A stretch of DNA of 64,000 nucleotides from JAQVIJ01 sp041287365 (GTDB lineage: Bacteria; Desulfobacterota; Dissulfuribacteria; Dissulfuribacterales; DYLC01), in assembly GCA_041287365.1 (NCBI GenBank), contig JBEULL010000018.1, positions 1-64,000 on the forward strand, given 5' to 3'. How positions within the stretch are numbered: the stretch's first letter is position 1; each line of letters starts with the position of its first letter. Below are positions 1 through 8,756 of the stretch, in pieces. The translations under genes and the position numbers were made by a program. The notes below the pieces were generated by a model. The model saw only the letters and a list, made by a program, of their open reading frames with translations. It was not told where the DNA came from and did not search any database.

Positions 1-31
1 GTAAAGTCAGTGTAACCATTCGCACATCAGC

Positions 32-64
32 GCCGCCTTGCCGGAATCAAACCGGCCTGGCGGC
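32..64 (+). other. Strong stem-loop upstream of the pilin gene
   Basis: Two stacked perfect arms, GCCGCC (32-37) with GGCGGC (59-64) and GCCGG (40-44) with CCGGC (52-56), enclose a 7-nt loop AATCAAA. No T-run follows, so it is not a classical terminator. It may be an intercistronic processing or stability hairpin behind an upstream gene; a stop codon at 13-15 could end such a gene. The pilin frame is open back to base 3, but the hairpin and the AGGAGG further down favour the start at 87. Confidence 0.5.
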
Positions 65-86
65 CTTTGCAGTTCAGGAGGCAGCC

Positions 87-542
87 ATGCCAACCTACTC
101 ACATTTCTCTCGCGCCAAGAAACTTCAAGGCGGCTTCACTCTGATAGAACTTATGATAGCCATTGCCATTATGGGCATACTTGCGGCCATCGCAATGTCT
201 ATCTACTCGGCCTTTGTAGCGAGCGGTCACAACAGCGCAGCCAAGGGCGACATCATGGCCGCCGTGACCGCTCAGCAGCGTTACTTTGCGGACAACAACG
301 CCTATGGCGCAACCGTTGCCGCCATCAATTTCGCACCCCAGGACAAAGTGACCGTGCTGTTTTCAGTAAACGGCACATCCTTCAACGCCTGCGCCAAGCA
401 CTTAAATGGCGACAAGGTCTATGGCTACGACTCAAACACAGGCAAATACTACCAGCAAAACAGCGCAAAGGGCGTAATCCTTAGCGCATGTCCGGCGGCC
501 ACCGCTGCAAATGACTTCGTTGAATGGAGTGACATGCAGTAA
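87..542 (+). CDS. Type IV pilin-like protein (prepilin)
   Basis: A 151-residue prepilin with a 16-residue, basic leader ending in Gly-Gly. The motif GGFTLIELM gives cleavage after Gly16, with Phe17 as the N-methylated first mature residue and Glu21 as the conserved Glu+5. A hydrophobic helix runs to about residue 42 and would pack in the pilus core after processing by PilD. The C-terminal globular part has two cysteines (in NACAK and SACPA) that could close a D-loop disulfide. An AGGAGG at 76-81 supports the ATG at 87. No other pilus gene is visible beside it, so major pilin versus minor pilin or pseudopilin cannot be decided. Confidence 0.85.
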   Translation: MPTYSHFSRAKKLQGGFTLIELMIAIAIMGILAAIAMSIYSAFVASGHNSAAKGDIMAAVTAQQRYFADNNAYGATVAAINFAPQDKVTVLFSVNGTSFNACAKHLNGDKVYGYDSNTGKYYQQNSAKGVILSACPAATAANDFVEWSDMQ

Positions 543-884
543 CTCGATTAATCCACTTTTGCCTTCGGCGCACTTTCTTTGAGCAGTGAAAGGGTTTTTT
601 TGAGCATTAAGCCCGCAACCCTTTTCTTCTTTGTAAGAAGGGTTGCCTCCTATGGGCTGAGTGGTTTTTTCTTTTCGTGTCAAACCTGCCCGTCCTCTCT
701 TTATTCTTAGAATTGAAAGACCAGACTTAAATGCGCACTCAAAGGTTCATTTAAGGAGAATGCCTTTAAGCTCGCTCATATTCCTCAACGCTGCTGTAAA
801 CAGTGCTGGTTGAAGTGCCTTTTAAGCCCTTCATCTTCATTAGGTTACTTGCCTTGCTTCTGTGGTGCTGAAAATTTTACGATT
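543..884. other. Non-coding stretch between pilin and pstS
   Basis: No convincing gene is visible on either strand. It holds a possible terminator hairpin near 609-658 and, just beyond its right end, a candidate Pho box and -10 element for pstS. A 17-codon ORF starting near 759 has a GGAG only one base from its ATG and is not considered real. Confidence 0.5.
609..669 (+). terminator. Possible terminator after the pilin gene
   Basis: A nested hairpin pairs AGCCC with GGGCT (outer), GCAACC (615-620) with GGTTGC (641-646), and CTTCTT with AAGAAG around a TGT loop. A T-rich stretch follows at 664-669. The gap between stem and T-run makes it a weak intrinsic terminator. A second candidate is a 5-bp CTTTC/GAAAG stem followed by T7 at about 574-601. 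Confidence 0.4.
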
Positions 885-921
885 CCGTAATATTGCTGTA
901 ACAAACCAAAATTAATATACT
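885..921 (+). promoter_or_regulatory. Candidate Pho box and -10 for the pst operon
   Basis: CCGTAAT (885-891), ATTG, CTGTAAC (896-902) has the 7-4-7 direct-repeat layout of a PhoB box and matches the enteric consensus at 13 of 18 positions by eye. A TATACT at 916-921 lies 13 nt downstream, as in promoters where the box replaces the -35 element. PhoB binding is inferred; no phoB or phoR is in the window. Confidence 0.5.
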
Positions 922-979
922 CGCTCAACGGATTTCGTTGTGCCCATATAAATGGGAATTTCACTTCATGGAGGTAGGT

Positions 980-2002
980 ATGTTTTCTTTTAGCAATCTG
1001 ATGAATGGTCAACAGGGCAAAAAAACCGGCGGTTTCAAAAGGGTATTGGCTGGAGTGGGGCTGGCCGCAGGCCTGTTGTGCAGCGCCATGGCCTTTGCCG
1101 ATGCCCATCTCGATTCAGCCCTGCCTGATTACAAGCCTGTTCAAGGTGTGTCGGGCAATCTTACCAGCATAGGTTCAGATACCCTGGGCAATTTGAGCAC
1201 CATGTGGAGCGAGGAATATAAAAAGCTCTATTCCAGCGTGAACATTCAGATTCAGGCTGCAGGTTCTTCTACTGCACCGCCTGCCCTTACGGAAGGCACT
1301 TCACAGCTCGGGCCCATGAGCCGTGAGATGAAGGACAAAGAAATCGAGGCCTTTGAAAAGAAATACGGCTACAAACCCACTCAGATAAAAGTGGCTATCG
1401 ATGCCCTGGCCGTGTATGTGCACAAGGACAATCCTATCGAAAGGCTCACCATGCCTCAGGTGGATGCCATCTTCTCCAGCACTCGCAAGTGTGGTTATGC
1501 AACCGACATTACCACCTGGGGCCAGTTGAATGTGAAGGGTGCCCTGGAGAAACAGAAGATTCAGCTCTATGGCAGAAACTCCGTGTCCGGCACCTATGGT
1601 TATTTCAAAGAGCATGCCCTGTGCAAGGGTGACTTCAAAAACAGCGTAAACGAGCAGCCTGGTTCCGCCTCTGTGGTGCAGTCTGTCGCCACCTCTCTAA
1701 ACGGAATCGGTTACTCGGGTATGGGCTACAAGACATCTGGTGTCAAGACGGTTGCGCTGGCGGCCAAGGAAGGTGCCCCTTATTATGACGCCGTTGAAGA
1801 GAATGCGCTTTCCGGCAAGTATCCTCTCTCCCGTTTTCTGTATATCTACGTCAACAAGGCTCCCAACAAGCCCCTTGAGCCCATTGTAAAAGAATATCTA
1901 AAGATGGTCCTCTCCAAAACCGGTCAGGAAATAGTGGTAAAAGACGGCTTTTTGCCCCTTCCAGCAAAGGTGGTGGCGCAGGAGCTGAAGAAACTGGATT
2001 AG
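980..2002 (+). CDS. pstS: Phosphate ABC transporter substrate-binding protein
   Basis: A periplasmic phosphate-binding protein of about 340 residues. The signal peptide (residues 1-40) ends AMAFA before the mature Asp. Binding-pocket signatures follow in order: GSDTLG near 65-70, AGSSTAP near 94-100 and GRNSVSGTYGYF near 198-209. The GGAGG at 970-974 places the start at 980, not at the in-frame codon at 938. It captures phosphate for the PstCAB transporter encoded next. A stem-loop in the 168-nt gap before pstC may let this gene be expressed more strongly than the membrane genes. Confidence 0.93.
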   Translation: MFSFSNLMNGQQGKKTGGFKRVLAGVGLAAGLLCSAMAFADAHLDSALPDYKPVQGVSGNLTSIGSDTLGNLSTMWSEEYKKLYSSVNIQIQAAGSSTAPPALTEGTSQLGPMSREMKDKEIEAFEKKYGYKPTQIKVAIDALAVYVHKDNPIERLTMPQVDAIFSSTRKCGYATDITTWGQLNVKGALEKQKIQLYGRNSVSGTYGYFKEHALCKGDFKNSVNEQPGSASVVQSVATSLNGIGYSGMGYKTSGVKTVALAAKEGAPYYDAVEENALSGKYPLSRFLYIYVNKAPNKPLEPIVKEYLKMVLSKTGQEIVVKDGFLPLPAKVVAQELKKLD

Positions 2003-2009
2003 GGCAGTC

Positions 2010-2078
2010 GCCTGTGGTTTTTTACAGGCTGTGCAGGCGGCATGGGCAAAGACAATGTCCATGCCCCTCTTGCTTTTT
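2010..2078 (+). terminator. Tandem stem-loops between pstS and pstC (possible attenuator)
   Basis: The first hairpin pairs GCCTGT (2010-2015) with ACAGGC (2024-2029) around a T-rich loop. The second pairs GGCATGG (2039-2045) with CCATGCC (2059-2065) and is followed by CCTCTTGCTTTTTG. The poor T-run suggests partial termination or 3' protection of the pstS message rather than full termination. Confidence 0.45.
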
Positions 2079-2170
2079 GTCTTTCATTAAATTAAAAATT
2101 CACCATTCAAATTCATTGTTCATGGTCCTTTTGTATTGCAGCGAATAATTTTATTTCTTGGCCAACAGGT

Positions 2171-4468
2171 ATGCCCACACTTCAGCCATCACAGACATCG
2201 CAGCCACGAGGCACTTCTGGCATACACGCCTCCTTCGACAGGGCTATGCAGGCCAAGAGGCGTGTATGGAGACTGGTGAAGGATGTCACCGCCAAATGGG
2301 CTGTCACTATCAGCGGCATGTTCTCCATTTTGGCCATTTTTCTCATCTTTATCTATCTGTTTCAAGTGGTTCTGCCTCTGTTTGAGCCTGCCCGTATGAC
2401 GCTTGCGGCCAGTTACGCCCTACCAAATGCAAACTCAGGTAAAACCCTTTATGTGGCCTTGGAAGAACAGCGTGAGGTGGGCTGCCGTTTTACCGATGCC
2501 GGTCATGTGGTGTTTTTCAAGGCAGAAAACGGCGCTGTGATAAAAGATGTTGCATTACCCATACCCGTCGATGCCCATATAACCGTCTTGGCTTTTGCGC
2601 TAAATAAGACCGCAACCGTTGCCCTCGGTCTCTCCAACGGCAAGGCACTGGTGGTCAAACATGTATATAAATCCGTATATGCTGAAACCGGCAACACTAT
2701 CATGCCTGATGTGGAGTTTCCCTTGGGCGAAACACCATTGGAGCTGGTGTCAGACGGTGCCGCCATCGAGGCCATGGCGTTTCAGGTGCACGAAGATAAT
2801 GCCCTTTTTGTAGTGAAGGCCGCGAACAAGCCTTTGTCTCTGGTCTCCCTTTCTCGAAAGACGTCTTTTTTGGGCGACAGCACCGAGACGGAAATAGAGC
2901 GAGCGAATCTGCCTCAGCTTGATATAACTCCTGACTTTCTGCTGATTTCGCCAGACCTGAAGACTCTTTATTTGGCAGACATACAAGGCAGGGTTCTGCA
3001 CTTCGATATCTCCAATCCCTTAAGCCCCGTGTTGCTGGAACAGGCCAAAATCGTTAAAAACGGAGTGCAGCTCGTAAATCTCTGCTTTTTGGGCGGAGGT
3101 TTTTCCCTTGTGGCCGCTGACTCTCAGGGCGGCATCACGCAGTGGTTTCCTGTAAAACGAGGCGATACACGCCTTTTGCAGCAAATTCGAGAGTTCGGGC
3201 CGTATAAGGGCGTTGCAACCCTGCTTTTGCCGGAATTCAATCGCAGAGGTTTTGCAACCCTTCGAAATGACGGCATATTTTCTATTTACTATGCCACATC
3301 CCACAGAACGCTCGTGGAAATGCCTGTGGACTTCAAGTCTGTGCAGGCCGCTGCCTTCGCCCCTCGCAACAACGGCCTGCTTTTGGTTGCAAAAGACAAG
3401 ATATACCTTTGGCATGTGCAAAATCAGCATCCTGAGGTCTCCTGGTCATCTCTTTGGGGCAAGGTCTGGTATGAATACTATGATGCACCGTCTTACACAT
3501 GGCAGTCTTCCTCTGCATCCGATGACTTTGAGCCCAAATTCAGTCTGGTGCCTGTGACCTTCGGCACCTTCAAGGCCGCCTTTTATGCCATGTTTTTTGC
3601 CGTGCCTCTGGCCATTTTAGGCGCCATGTATACCGCCAATTTCATGAGTTACCGCATGATGTCCTTGGTCAAACCCGCTGTGGAGATCATGGGTGCCATG
3701 CCCACGGTCATTTTGGGTTTTCTGGCAGGAATATGGTTCGCTCCCTTTGCGGAGATGCACATTCCAGGCATATTTTGTTTTATGATTTTGATTATTCCGG
3801 CCATGTTTCTTGCATCCTGGCTATGGGCAAGGCTGGCTGATGGCTTTCGCAGACGTATTCCAGAGGGCTGGGAGGCGCTTTTGCTTCTGCCTGTGGTGGT
3901 GTTGACAGGTTTCCTGGCCTTTTATCTAGGTGATTTTATCGAAAATATATGGATGAACGGGGATTGCCGTTATTGGCTGTCTCATAAACTGGGAATCGGA
4001 TTCGATCAGAGAAATGCACTGATCGTGGGTGTGGCCATGGGTTTTGCAGTGATTCCGCCCATCTTCACCATCACCGAAGACGCCATCTACGGTGTGCCCA
4101 AACACCTGATTCAGGGCTCTCTGGCCCTGGGTGCAACTCCATGGCAGACCATGATGCGCGTGGTGTTGCCCACCGCCAGTCCGGCCATCTTTTCAGCGGT
4201 GATGATGGGCCTGGGCAGGGCCATAGGCGAGACCATGATAGTGCTTATGGCCACTGGTAACACGCCTGTCATGGATTTCAGTGTCTTTCAGGGGTTGCGC
4301 ACTCTGTCCGCCAACATAGCCGTGGAGATGCCTGAGGCAGAGGTGGGTAGCACGCATTTTCGAGTCTTGTTTCTATCGGGCCTGACCCTTTTTGGCCTTA
4401 CATTTCTCTTCAATACCCTGGCCGAGATGGTGCGGCACAGGCTCAGACGTAAGTACAGTTCACTATGA
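2171..4468 (+). CDS. pstC: Phosphate ABC transporter permease PstC with large periplasmic N-terminal extension
   Basis: The protein has 765 residues, more than twice the roughly 300 of a minimal PstC. Order: cytoplasmic N-terminus, a first membrane helix at about 44-71, about 380 residues of predicted periplasmic beta-rich sequence, then the classical permease from about 460 to the end. The permease has the ABC-contacting loop (ALGATPWQTMMRVVLP, near 655-670) and several membrane helices. Extended PstC proteins are known in other proteobacteria. The extension resembles a propeller-like fold by eye only. The gene overlaps pstA by 4 nt (ATGA), suggesting translational coupling. Confidence 0.9.
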   Translation: MPTLQPSQTSQPRGTSGIHASFDRAMQAKRRVWRLVKDVTAKWAVTISGMFSILAIFLIFIYLFQVVLPLFEPARMTLAASYALPNANSGKTLYVALEEQREVGCRFTDAGHVVFFKAENGAVIKDVALPIPVDAHITVLAFALNKTATVALGLSNGKALVVKHVYKSVYAETGNTIMPDVEFPLGETPLELVSDGAAIEAMAFQVHEDNALFVVKAANKPLSLVSLSRKTSFLGDSTETEIERANLPQLDITPDFLLISPDLKTLYLADIQGRVLHFDISNPLSPVLLEQAKIVKNGVQLVNLCFLGGGFSLVAADSQGGITQWFPVKRGDTRLLQQIREFGPYKGVATLLLPEFNRRGFATLRNDGIFSIYYATSHRTLVEMPVDFKSVQAAAFAPRNNGLLLVAKDKIYLWHVQNQHPEVSWSSLWGKVWYEYYDAPSYTWQSSSASDDFEPKFSLVPVTFGTFKAAFYAMFFAVPLAILGAMYTANFMSYRMMSLVKPAVEIMGAMPTVILGFLAGIWFAPFAEMHIPGIFCFMILIIPAMFLASWLWARLADGFRRRIPEGWEALLLLPVVVLTGFLAFYLGDFIENIWMNGDCRYWLSHKLGIGFDQRNALIVGVAMGFAVIPPIFTITEDAIYGVPKHLIQGSLALGATPWQTMMRVVLPTASPAIFSAVMMGLGRAIGETMIVLMATGNTPVMDFSVFQGLRTLSANIAVEMPEAEVGSTHFRVLFLSGLTLFGLTFLFNTLAEMVRHRLRRKYSSL

Positions 4469-6141
4469 CGCAGCGGCATTTAAAACATTCCATGTCAGAG
4501 TGGTATAAAAGTGGTTCGCCCTGGATATGGCTCAGCGCCGGAGCCATATCGGTCTGTCTGTGTATGCTGCTGGGTCTCTTATTTTGGGTGGCCTTCAACG
4601 GCCTGGCCTATTTCTGGCCTGCCGAGGTGGTGGAAGTGGAATATTCCCCTCCAAATGCTCGACCGGTGAGGCTGATTGGCGAGATATATTCAAAAGAAAC
4701 CGTACCTGCCTTCAGGTTGAGGGATATGGGGATTCCTGTGCCGAAGAACATGGAGCGCGTGGAGCGCTGGGTGCTCAAGGTTGGTAATAGAGATGCCTTT
4801 GGCAGGGATTTTCAGTCTGTGGAGCTCATGTTCCTGAAGGATATTAAAAGACCGGAAAATGCCGTGGTGTTGGAGCGCAGGGAGTGGGGAAATGCCTATG
4901 GTGTGGTGACCGCTCTTAAAAGCAAGGGGCAAACAATCGCCACGGGCGAGGATGCCTGGAAACAGCTTGCAGCAAGGCTTGAAAAAGCCAACGAGTTGGC
5001 GACACAGCGTATGCAGATTGAGAAGAAGGATATAGGTGCCGTCAACTACAAATTGGAACGTCTTCGCCTGAAGCGCCGTGGGCTGGAACTCAAGGGAGAA
5101 CGGGATTCAGCAAAATACGAGGCCATAGAGCGCGAAAAAGAGACACTGAACAAGGAATACGATGTCCTTCGGCAGAAACTCGTGGAATTGGGCGGTCTGA
5201 ATCAGGACAGTCTGGTGCTGAAACTGGCCGACGGTCAGGAACGGGAGATACCTTTGCAGAAGATAGTTCGGGCATACAGGCCTAATTCAATGGGGCTGTT
5301 TGCCAAGGGCTGGTTTTATCTCACCAAGATATGGGAGTTTCTTTCCGAGGATCCGCGAGAGGCCAACAGCGAGGGAGGCGTATTTCCATGTATATTCGGC
5401 ACGGTGGTAATGGTTCTGATAATGTCCATACTGGCCACGCCTCTTGGTATCATAACAGCCGTATATCTCAAGGAGTACGCCAGACAGGGTGTCATAACAC
5501 GGCTGATTCGCATAGCCGTTAACAATCTGGCTGGAGTGCCTTCCATAGTCTATGGTGTGTTCGGTCTGGGCTTCTTTGTATATTCTTTGGGAGGCAATAT
5601 CGACCGGCTGTTTTATGCAGAGGCACTGCCTCAGCCGACCTTCGGTACCCCCGGACTTTTGTGGGCGTCGGTTACTCTGGCACTTCTTACCATGCCGGTG
5701 GTGATCGTTTCCACCGAAGAGGGGCTTTCGCGCATTCCGCGTGCCATTCGAGAGGGCAGTCTGGCCCTGGGTGCCACCAAGGCCGAGACTCTGTGGCGCA
5801 TAGTCCTGCCCATAGCCAGTCCGGCCATGATGACAGGTTTGATACTCGCTGTTGCCAGGGCCGCAGGTGAGGTGGCTCCGCTCATGCTGGTGGGTGTGGT
5901 GAAATTGGCTCCAGCCTTGCCGGTGGACGGTAATTTTCCGTTTCTGCACCTGGAACGCAAGTTCATGCACTTGGGTTTTCATATCTATGATGTGGGTTTT
6001 CAAAGCCCCAACATCGAGGCCGCCAGGCCCTTGGTCTATGCCTCTGCGCTGCTTTTGATCCTTTTGGTCATAGCCCTCAACATGGCGGCCATAGCGGTCA
6101 GAAACCGGCTGCGTCAGAAATATAAGGCATTGGAAGGTTAG
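4465..6141 (+). CDS. pstA: Phosphate ABC transporter permease PstA with coiled-coil extension
   Basis: A 558-residue permease partner of PstC. An N-terminal membrane helix (about 20-48) is followed by a periplasmic region that includes a Lys/Glu-rich, probably coiled-coil stretch at about 162-256. The permease domain starts near 310, with the ABC loop GSLALGATKAETLWRIVLP and RAAGEVAPL after it. Both permeases carry long periplasmic insertions, so they probably meet each other or PstS outside the membrane. The start overlaps the end of pstC. Confidence 0.9.
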   Translation: MTQRHLKHSMSEWYKSGSPWIWLSAGAISVCLCMLLGLLFWVAFNGLAYFWPAEVVEVEYSPPNARPVRLIGEIYSKETVPAFRLRDMGIPVPKNMERVERWVLKVGNRDAFGRDFQSVELMFLKDIKRPENAVVLERREWGNAYGVVTALKSKGQTIATGEDAWKQLAARLEKANELATQRMQIEKKDIGAVNYKLERLRLKRRGLELKGERDSAKYEAIEREKETLNKEYDVLRQKLVELGGLNQDSLVLKLADGQEREIPLQKIVRAYRPNSMGLFAKGWFYLTKIWEFLSEDPREANSEGGVFPCIFGTVVMVLIMSILATPLGIITAVYLKEYARQGVITRLIRIAVNNLAGVPSIVYGVFGLGFFVYSLGGNIDRLFYAEALPQPTFGTPGLLWASVTLALLTMPVVIVSTEEGLSRIPRAIREGSLALGATKAETLWRIVLPIASPAMMTGLILAVARAAGEVAPLMLVGVVKLAPALPVDGNFPFLHLERKFMHLGFHIYDVGFQSPNIEAARPLVYASALLLILLVIALNMAAIAVRNRLRQKYKALEG

Positions 6142-6150
6142 ACGAAAACA

Positions 6151-6942
6151 ATGAACGAAACAATTGTCACAAGGCATGACGGCTCGTTGAGTGTGGCCAT
6201 AACGGTAAGGGACGTCAATCTCTTTTACGGGAGTAAGCAGGCCCTGTTTAACATAAATATGGACATACTGAGGAATCAGGTCACTGCCTTTATCGGGCCG
6301 AGCGGTTGCGGTAAGTCCACGTTGCTTCGTTGCTTCAACCGTATGAACGACCTGGTGGAGGGGTGCAGGGTGGAGGGCTCCATTCACATGGACGGTCAGG
6401 ATATCTATTCGCCCGACATAAACGTCGTGGATGTGCGCCGCAGAGTCGGCATGGTCTTTCAGAAACCCAATCCATTTCCCAAGTCAATCTATGAAAACGT
6501 GGCCTATGGATTGAGAATTCAGGGAGTTACCGATAAAAAGGTGCTGGATGAGGTGGTAGAGAAGTCTCTGAAAAGGGCTGCCCTCTGGAATGAGGTCTCG
6601 AATCGCTTAAACGACAATGCCATGGGGCTTTCGGGCGGTCAGCAGCAGCGCCTGGTCATAGCCAGGGCCATCGCCATAGAGCCTGAGGTGATTTTGCTGG
6701 ATGAGCCCTGCTCAGCCCTGGATCCCATCTCCACGGCCAAGGTGGAGGAACTCATAGAGGAACTCAAATCCCAGTTCACCATAGTGATAGTCACACACAA
6801 TATGCAGCAGGCCGCTCGCGTCTCGGACTATACGGCCTTTATGTATATGGGAGAGCTGATAGAGGCAGCAGATACCACCACTATCTTCACCAATCCTAAG
6901 GACAAGCGCACAGAGGATTACATAACGGGCCGTTATGGTTGA
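6151..6942 (+). CDS. pstB: Phosphate ABC transporter ATP-binding protein
   Basis: A 263-residue ABC ATPase of usual PstB length. Walker A is GPSGCGKST near residues 49-57, the Q-loop is VFQKPNPFPKS, the signature is LSGGQQQR, and Walker B is VILLDEPCSALDP with a later switch His in VTHNMQQA. It energises PstCA. No phoU follows, unlike many pst operons; instead the last 8 nt overlap a methyltransferase gene. Confidence 0.95.
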   Translation: MNETIVTRHDGSLSVAITVRDVNLFYGSKQALFNINMDILRNQVTAFIGPSGCGKSTLLRCFNRMNDLVEGCRVEGSIHMDGQDIYSPDINVVDVRRRVGMVFQKPNPFPKSIYENVAYGLRIQGVTDKKVLDEVVEKSLKRAALWNEVSNRLNDNAMGLSGGQQQRLVIARAIAIEPEVILLDEPCSALDPISTAKVEELIEELKSQFTIVIVTHNMQQAARVSDYTAFMYMGELIEAADTTTIFTNPKDKRTEDYITGRYG

Positions 6943-7666
6943 TTCCTCTTCAGAAATAGCCCACAAAAAGGATATCGGCAGATATTACAAGGGGATTCCC
7001 ATTCATGCGGCTGAAGGCCTGCACGAGGCGGTGGCGGAACTGATCGCCAGGCGTCTTTCAAAAGGCGAACAGATACTGGAGTTGGGTGCGGGCAGCGGCG
7101 CCATGGCCAAAAGGCTCTGCGACATGGGCTTTTCCATACATGCCGTGGATCTGAATGCCTCTACATGGGCATGTCCAGACATTCCCGTTCAGGAGTTGGA
7201 TTTGAACAAAGAGGATTGGCCGTTGTCCATTTCTCGGGAATTTCCTTGCGTTTTGGCCATGGAGGTGGTGGAGCATCTGGAAAATCCCAAGGGTTTCTTC
7301 AGAAATCTGTCGAAGGTGGTGGCAGCCGGCGGTCTTTGCATAGTGACGACTCCAAATGTATTGAATGCCAGGTCTCTCAGCCGTTTTCTCAAAAAAGGGC
7401 AGTTTTACTGTTTCAGCCCACAGTTGTATTTCGAGACAGGCCACATCTCCATTTTGCCCTATTGGCTTCTGCATCTGTTTGCAAAAAACGCCGATTTCCA
7501 AGTGCTGGAGACGCATTTCGTGGGCAGGCTCTATTCAAAACCCCTCAGTATTCTGAAAAATCGCCTGTTGTCTCAATGGCTTCGCATATTACGGCCCAAG
7601 GAAGATAAGCTGTTTTTTCAAGACGACGAGGCCATCTGCTGCCTGATTCTGCAAAAACATGCGTAG
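6935..7666 (+). CDS. Class I SAM-dependent methyltransferase (UbiG-like fold)
   Basis: A 243-residue Rossmann methyltransferase. The SAM-binding motif I is LELGAGSGAMAK near residues 46-57, the acidic strand 2 end is IHAVDLN, and the motif-IV region is VLAMEVVEHLENP. The substrate is unknown. Overlaps with pstB (8 nt) and with the following glycosyltransferase (8 nt) tie it to both. The neighbourhood suggests methylation of a lipid-linked sugar or a polysaccharide end; a small-molecule role is equally possible. Confidence 0.8.
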   Translation: MVDSSSEIAHKKDIGRYYKGIPIHAAEGLHEAVAELIARRLSKGEQILELGAGSGAMAKRLCDMGFSIHAVDLNASTWACPDIPVQELDLNKEDWPLSISREFPCVLAMEVVEHLENPKGFFRNLSKVVAAGGLCIVTTPNVLNARSLSRFLKKGQFYCFSPQLYFETGHISILPYWLLHLFAKNADFQVLETHFVGRLYSKPLSILKNRLLSQWLRILRPKEDKLFFQDDEAICCLILQKHA

Positions 7667-8756
7667 AATCGCCCTGTGCATGGCCACCCTTGGAGATGGA
7701 GGTGTTGGAAGGCTCACGCTCCTTCTGACGCGGCGCTGGTGTGATATGGGGATTGATGTGGATTTGCTGCTTAGCCGCACCACAAGCCCGTATATGGGCG
7801 AGCTGGATTCACGCGTTCGAGTTTTTTGTATGGGCACATCGAACCCGTTTTTCAGTACCCCTCGAGTGGCCATGTATCTTCACAGGGAGAGGCCGAATGT
7901 GATTCTGTCGGACAGCCTGCACATGAATCGCATAAGCCATAGGGCCAGGGCCATATCAAGAAGCGGTGTGCGAGTCTATACCACCCTGCATATTCCCATG
8001 GGAGTCAAGGAGCAGCTTCTGCCCCTCGTTAAGAGACCGCGTTACCGCCGTCAGGTTATCAGAACCTTCAGCAAAAATCACGGTATCATAGCGGTTTCTC
8101 AGGGTGTGGCTCGAGATTTAGTCACGCACTTTCCTGTCCCTTCTCAAAAGATGAAGGTGATCTATAATCCGATAGTGTTTCCTGAGTTGTTTCAAAAGGC
8201 TCGTGAACCCATATCACATCCTTGGTTTTTGTCCAAAGATATTCCAGTTGTTTTGGCAGCCGGCAGATTCGAGCCGCAAAAGGCGTTTTTGACTCTTATA
8301 AAGGCGTTTCATGCCCTACAAAAAGAGATTATGGCCAGACTCGTGATTTTGGGGGACGGCAAGGAGAGAGTGGCCATGGAGGCCCTGATAGCACAGCTTG
8401 GGCTTCAAGATCGTGTGTCACTTCCGGGTTTTATACTGAATCCATATGCATATATGGCAAAGGCAGACCTGTTCGTGCTGTCTTCGGCATGGGAAGGCTT
8501 CGGTATTGTGCTGGTGGAGGCCATGGCCCTGGGCACGCCTGTGGTCTCAACCGATTGTCCTTTTGGTCCCGGCGAGATACTGGAAAACGGCAGGTTGGGC
8601 CCGCTTGTGCCGGTCGGCGATGTAGGCGGGCTTGCAACGGCCATGAGACAGGCTCTCTCCAATCCAGTGGCAAGAGACGAACTCACAAAGGCCGCAGGCC
8701 GTTTTTCCGATTCTGCAAGCGCAGCAGCCTATGCGGAGTATATGGAGCTGTTGTGA
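7659..8756 (+). CDS. Glycosyltransferase family 4 (GT-B fold)
   Basis: A 365-residue cytoplasmic glycosyltransferase with two Rossmann-like halves. The C-terminal donor-binding half has AAGRFEPQKAF, the ILGDGKER segment, and an E-x7-E motif in EGFGIVLVEAM followed by GTPVVSTD. Family members use nucleotide-activated sugars in LPS, capsule or teichoic-type glycan assembly. It lies between a methyltransferase and an O-antigen-ligase-like gene, overlapping both, so a role in surface glycan synthesis is likely. Donor and acceptor cannot be told from sequence. Confidence 0.85.
   Translation: MRRIALCMATLGDGGVGRLTLLLTRRWCDMGIDVDLLLSRTTSPYMGELDSRVRVFCMGTSNPFFSTPRVAMYLHRERPNVILSDSLHMNRISHRARAISRSGVRVYTTLHIPMGVKEQLLPLVKRPRYRRQVIRTFSKNHGIIAVSQGVARDLVTHFPVPSQKMKVIYNPIVFPELFQKAREPISHPWFLSKDIPVVLAAGRFEPQKAFLTLIKAFHALQKEIMARLVILGDGKERVAMEALIAQLGLQDRVSLPGFILNPYAYMAKADLFVLSSAWEGFGIVLVEAMALGTPVVSTDCPFGPGEILENGRLGPLVPVGDVGGLATAMRQALSNPVARDELTKAAGRFSDSASAAAYAEYMELL

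Noticed and set aside
759..812. A 17-codon ORF with a nearby GGAG in the pilin-pstS gap
   Set aside because: The ribosome site is one base from the ATG and the peptide has no recognisable feature.
5287..6387. A 366-codon open frame on the minus strand across pstA
   Set aside because: It lies within the well-supported pstA and pstB genes in another frame; His/Gln-rich composition is typical of an antisense shadow.
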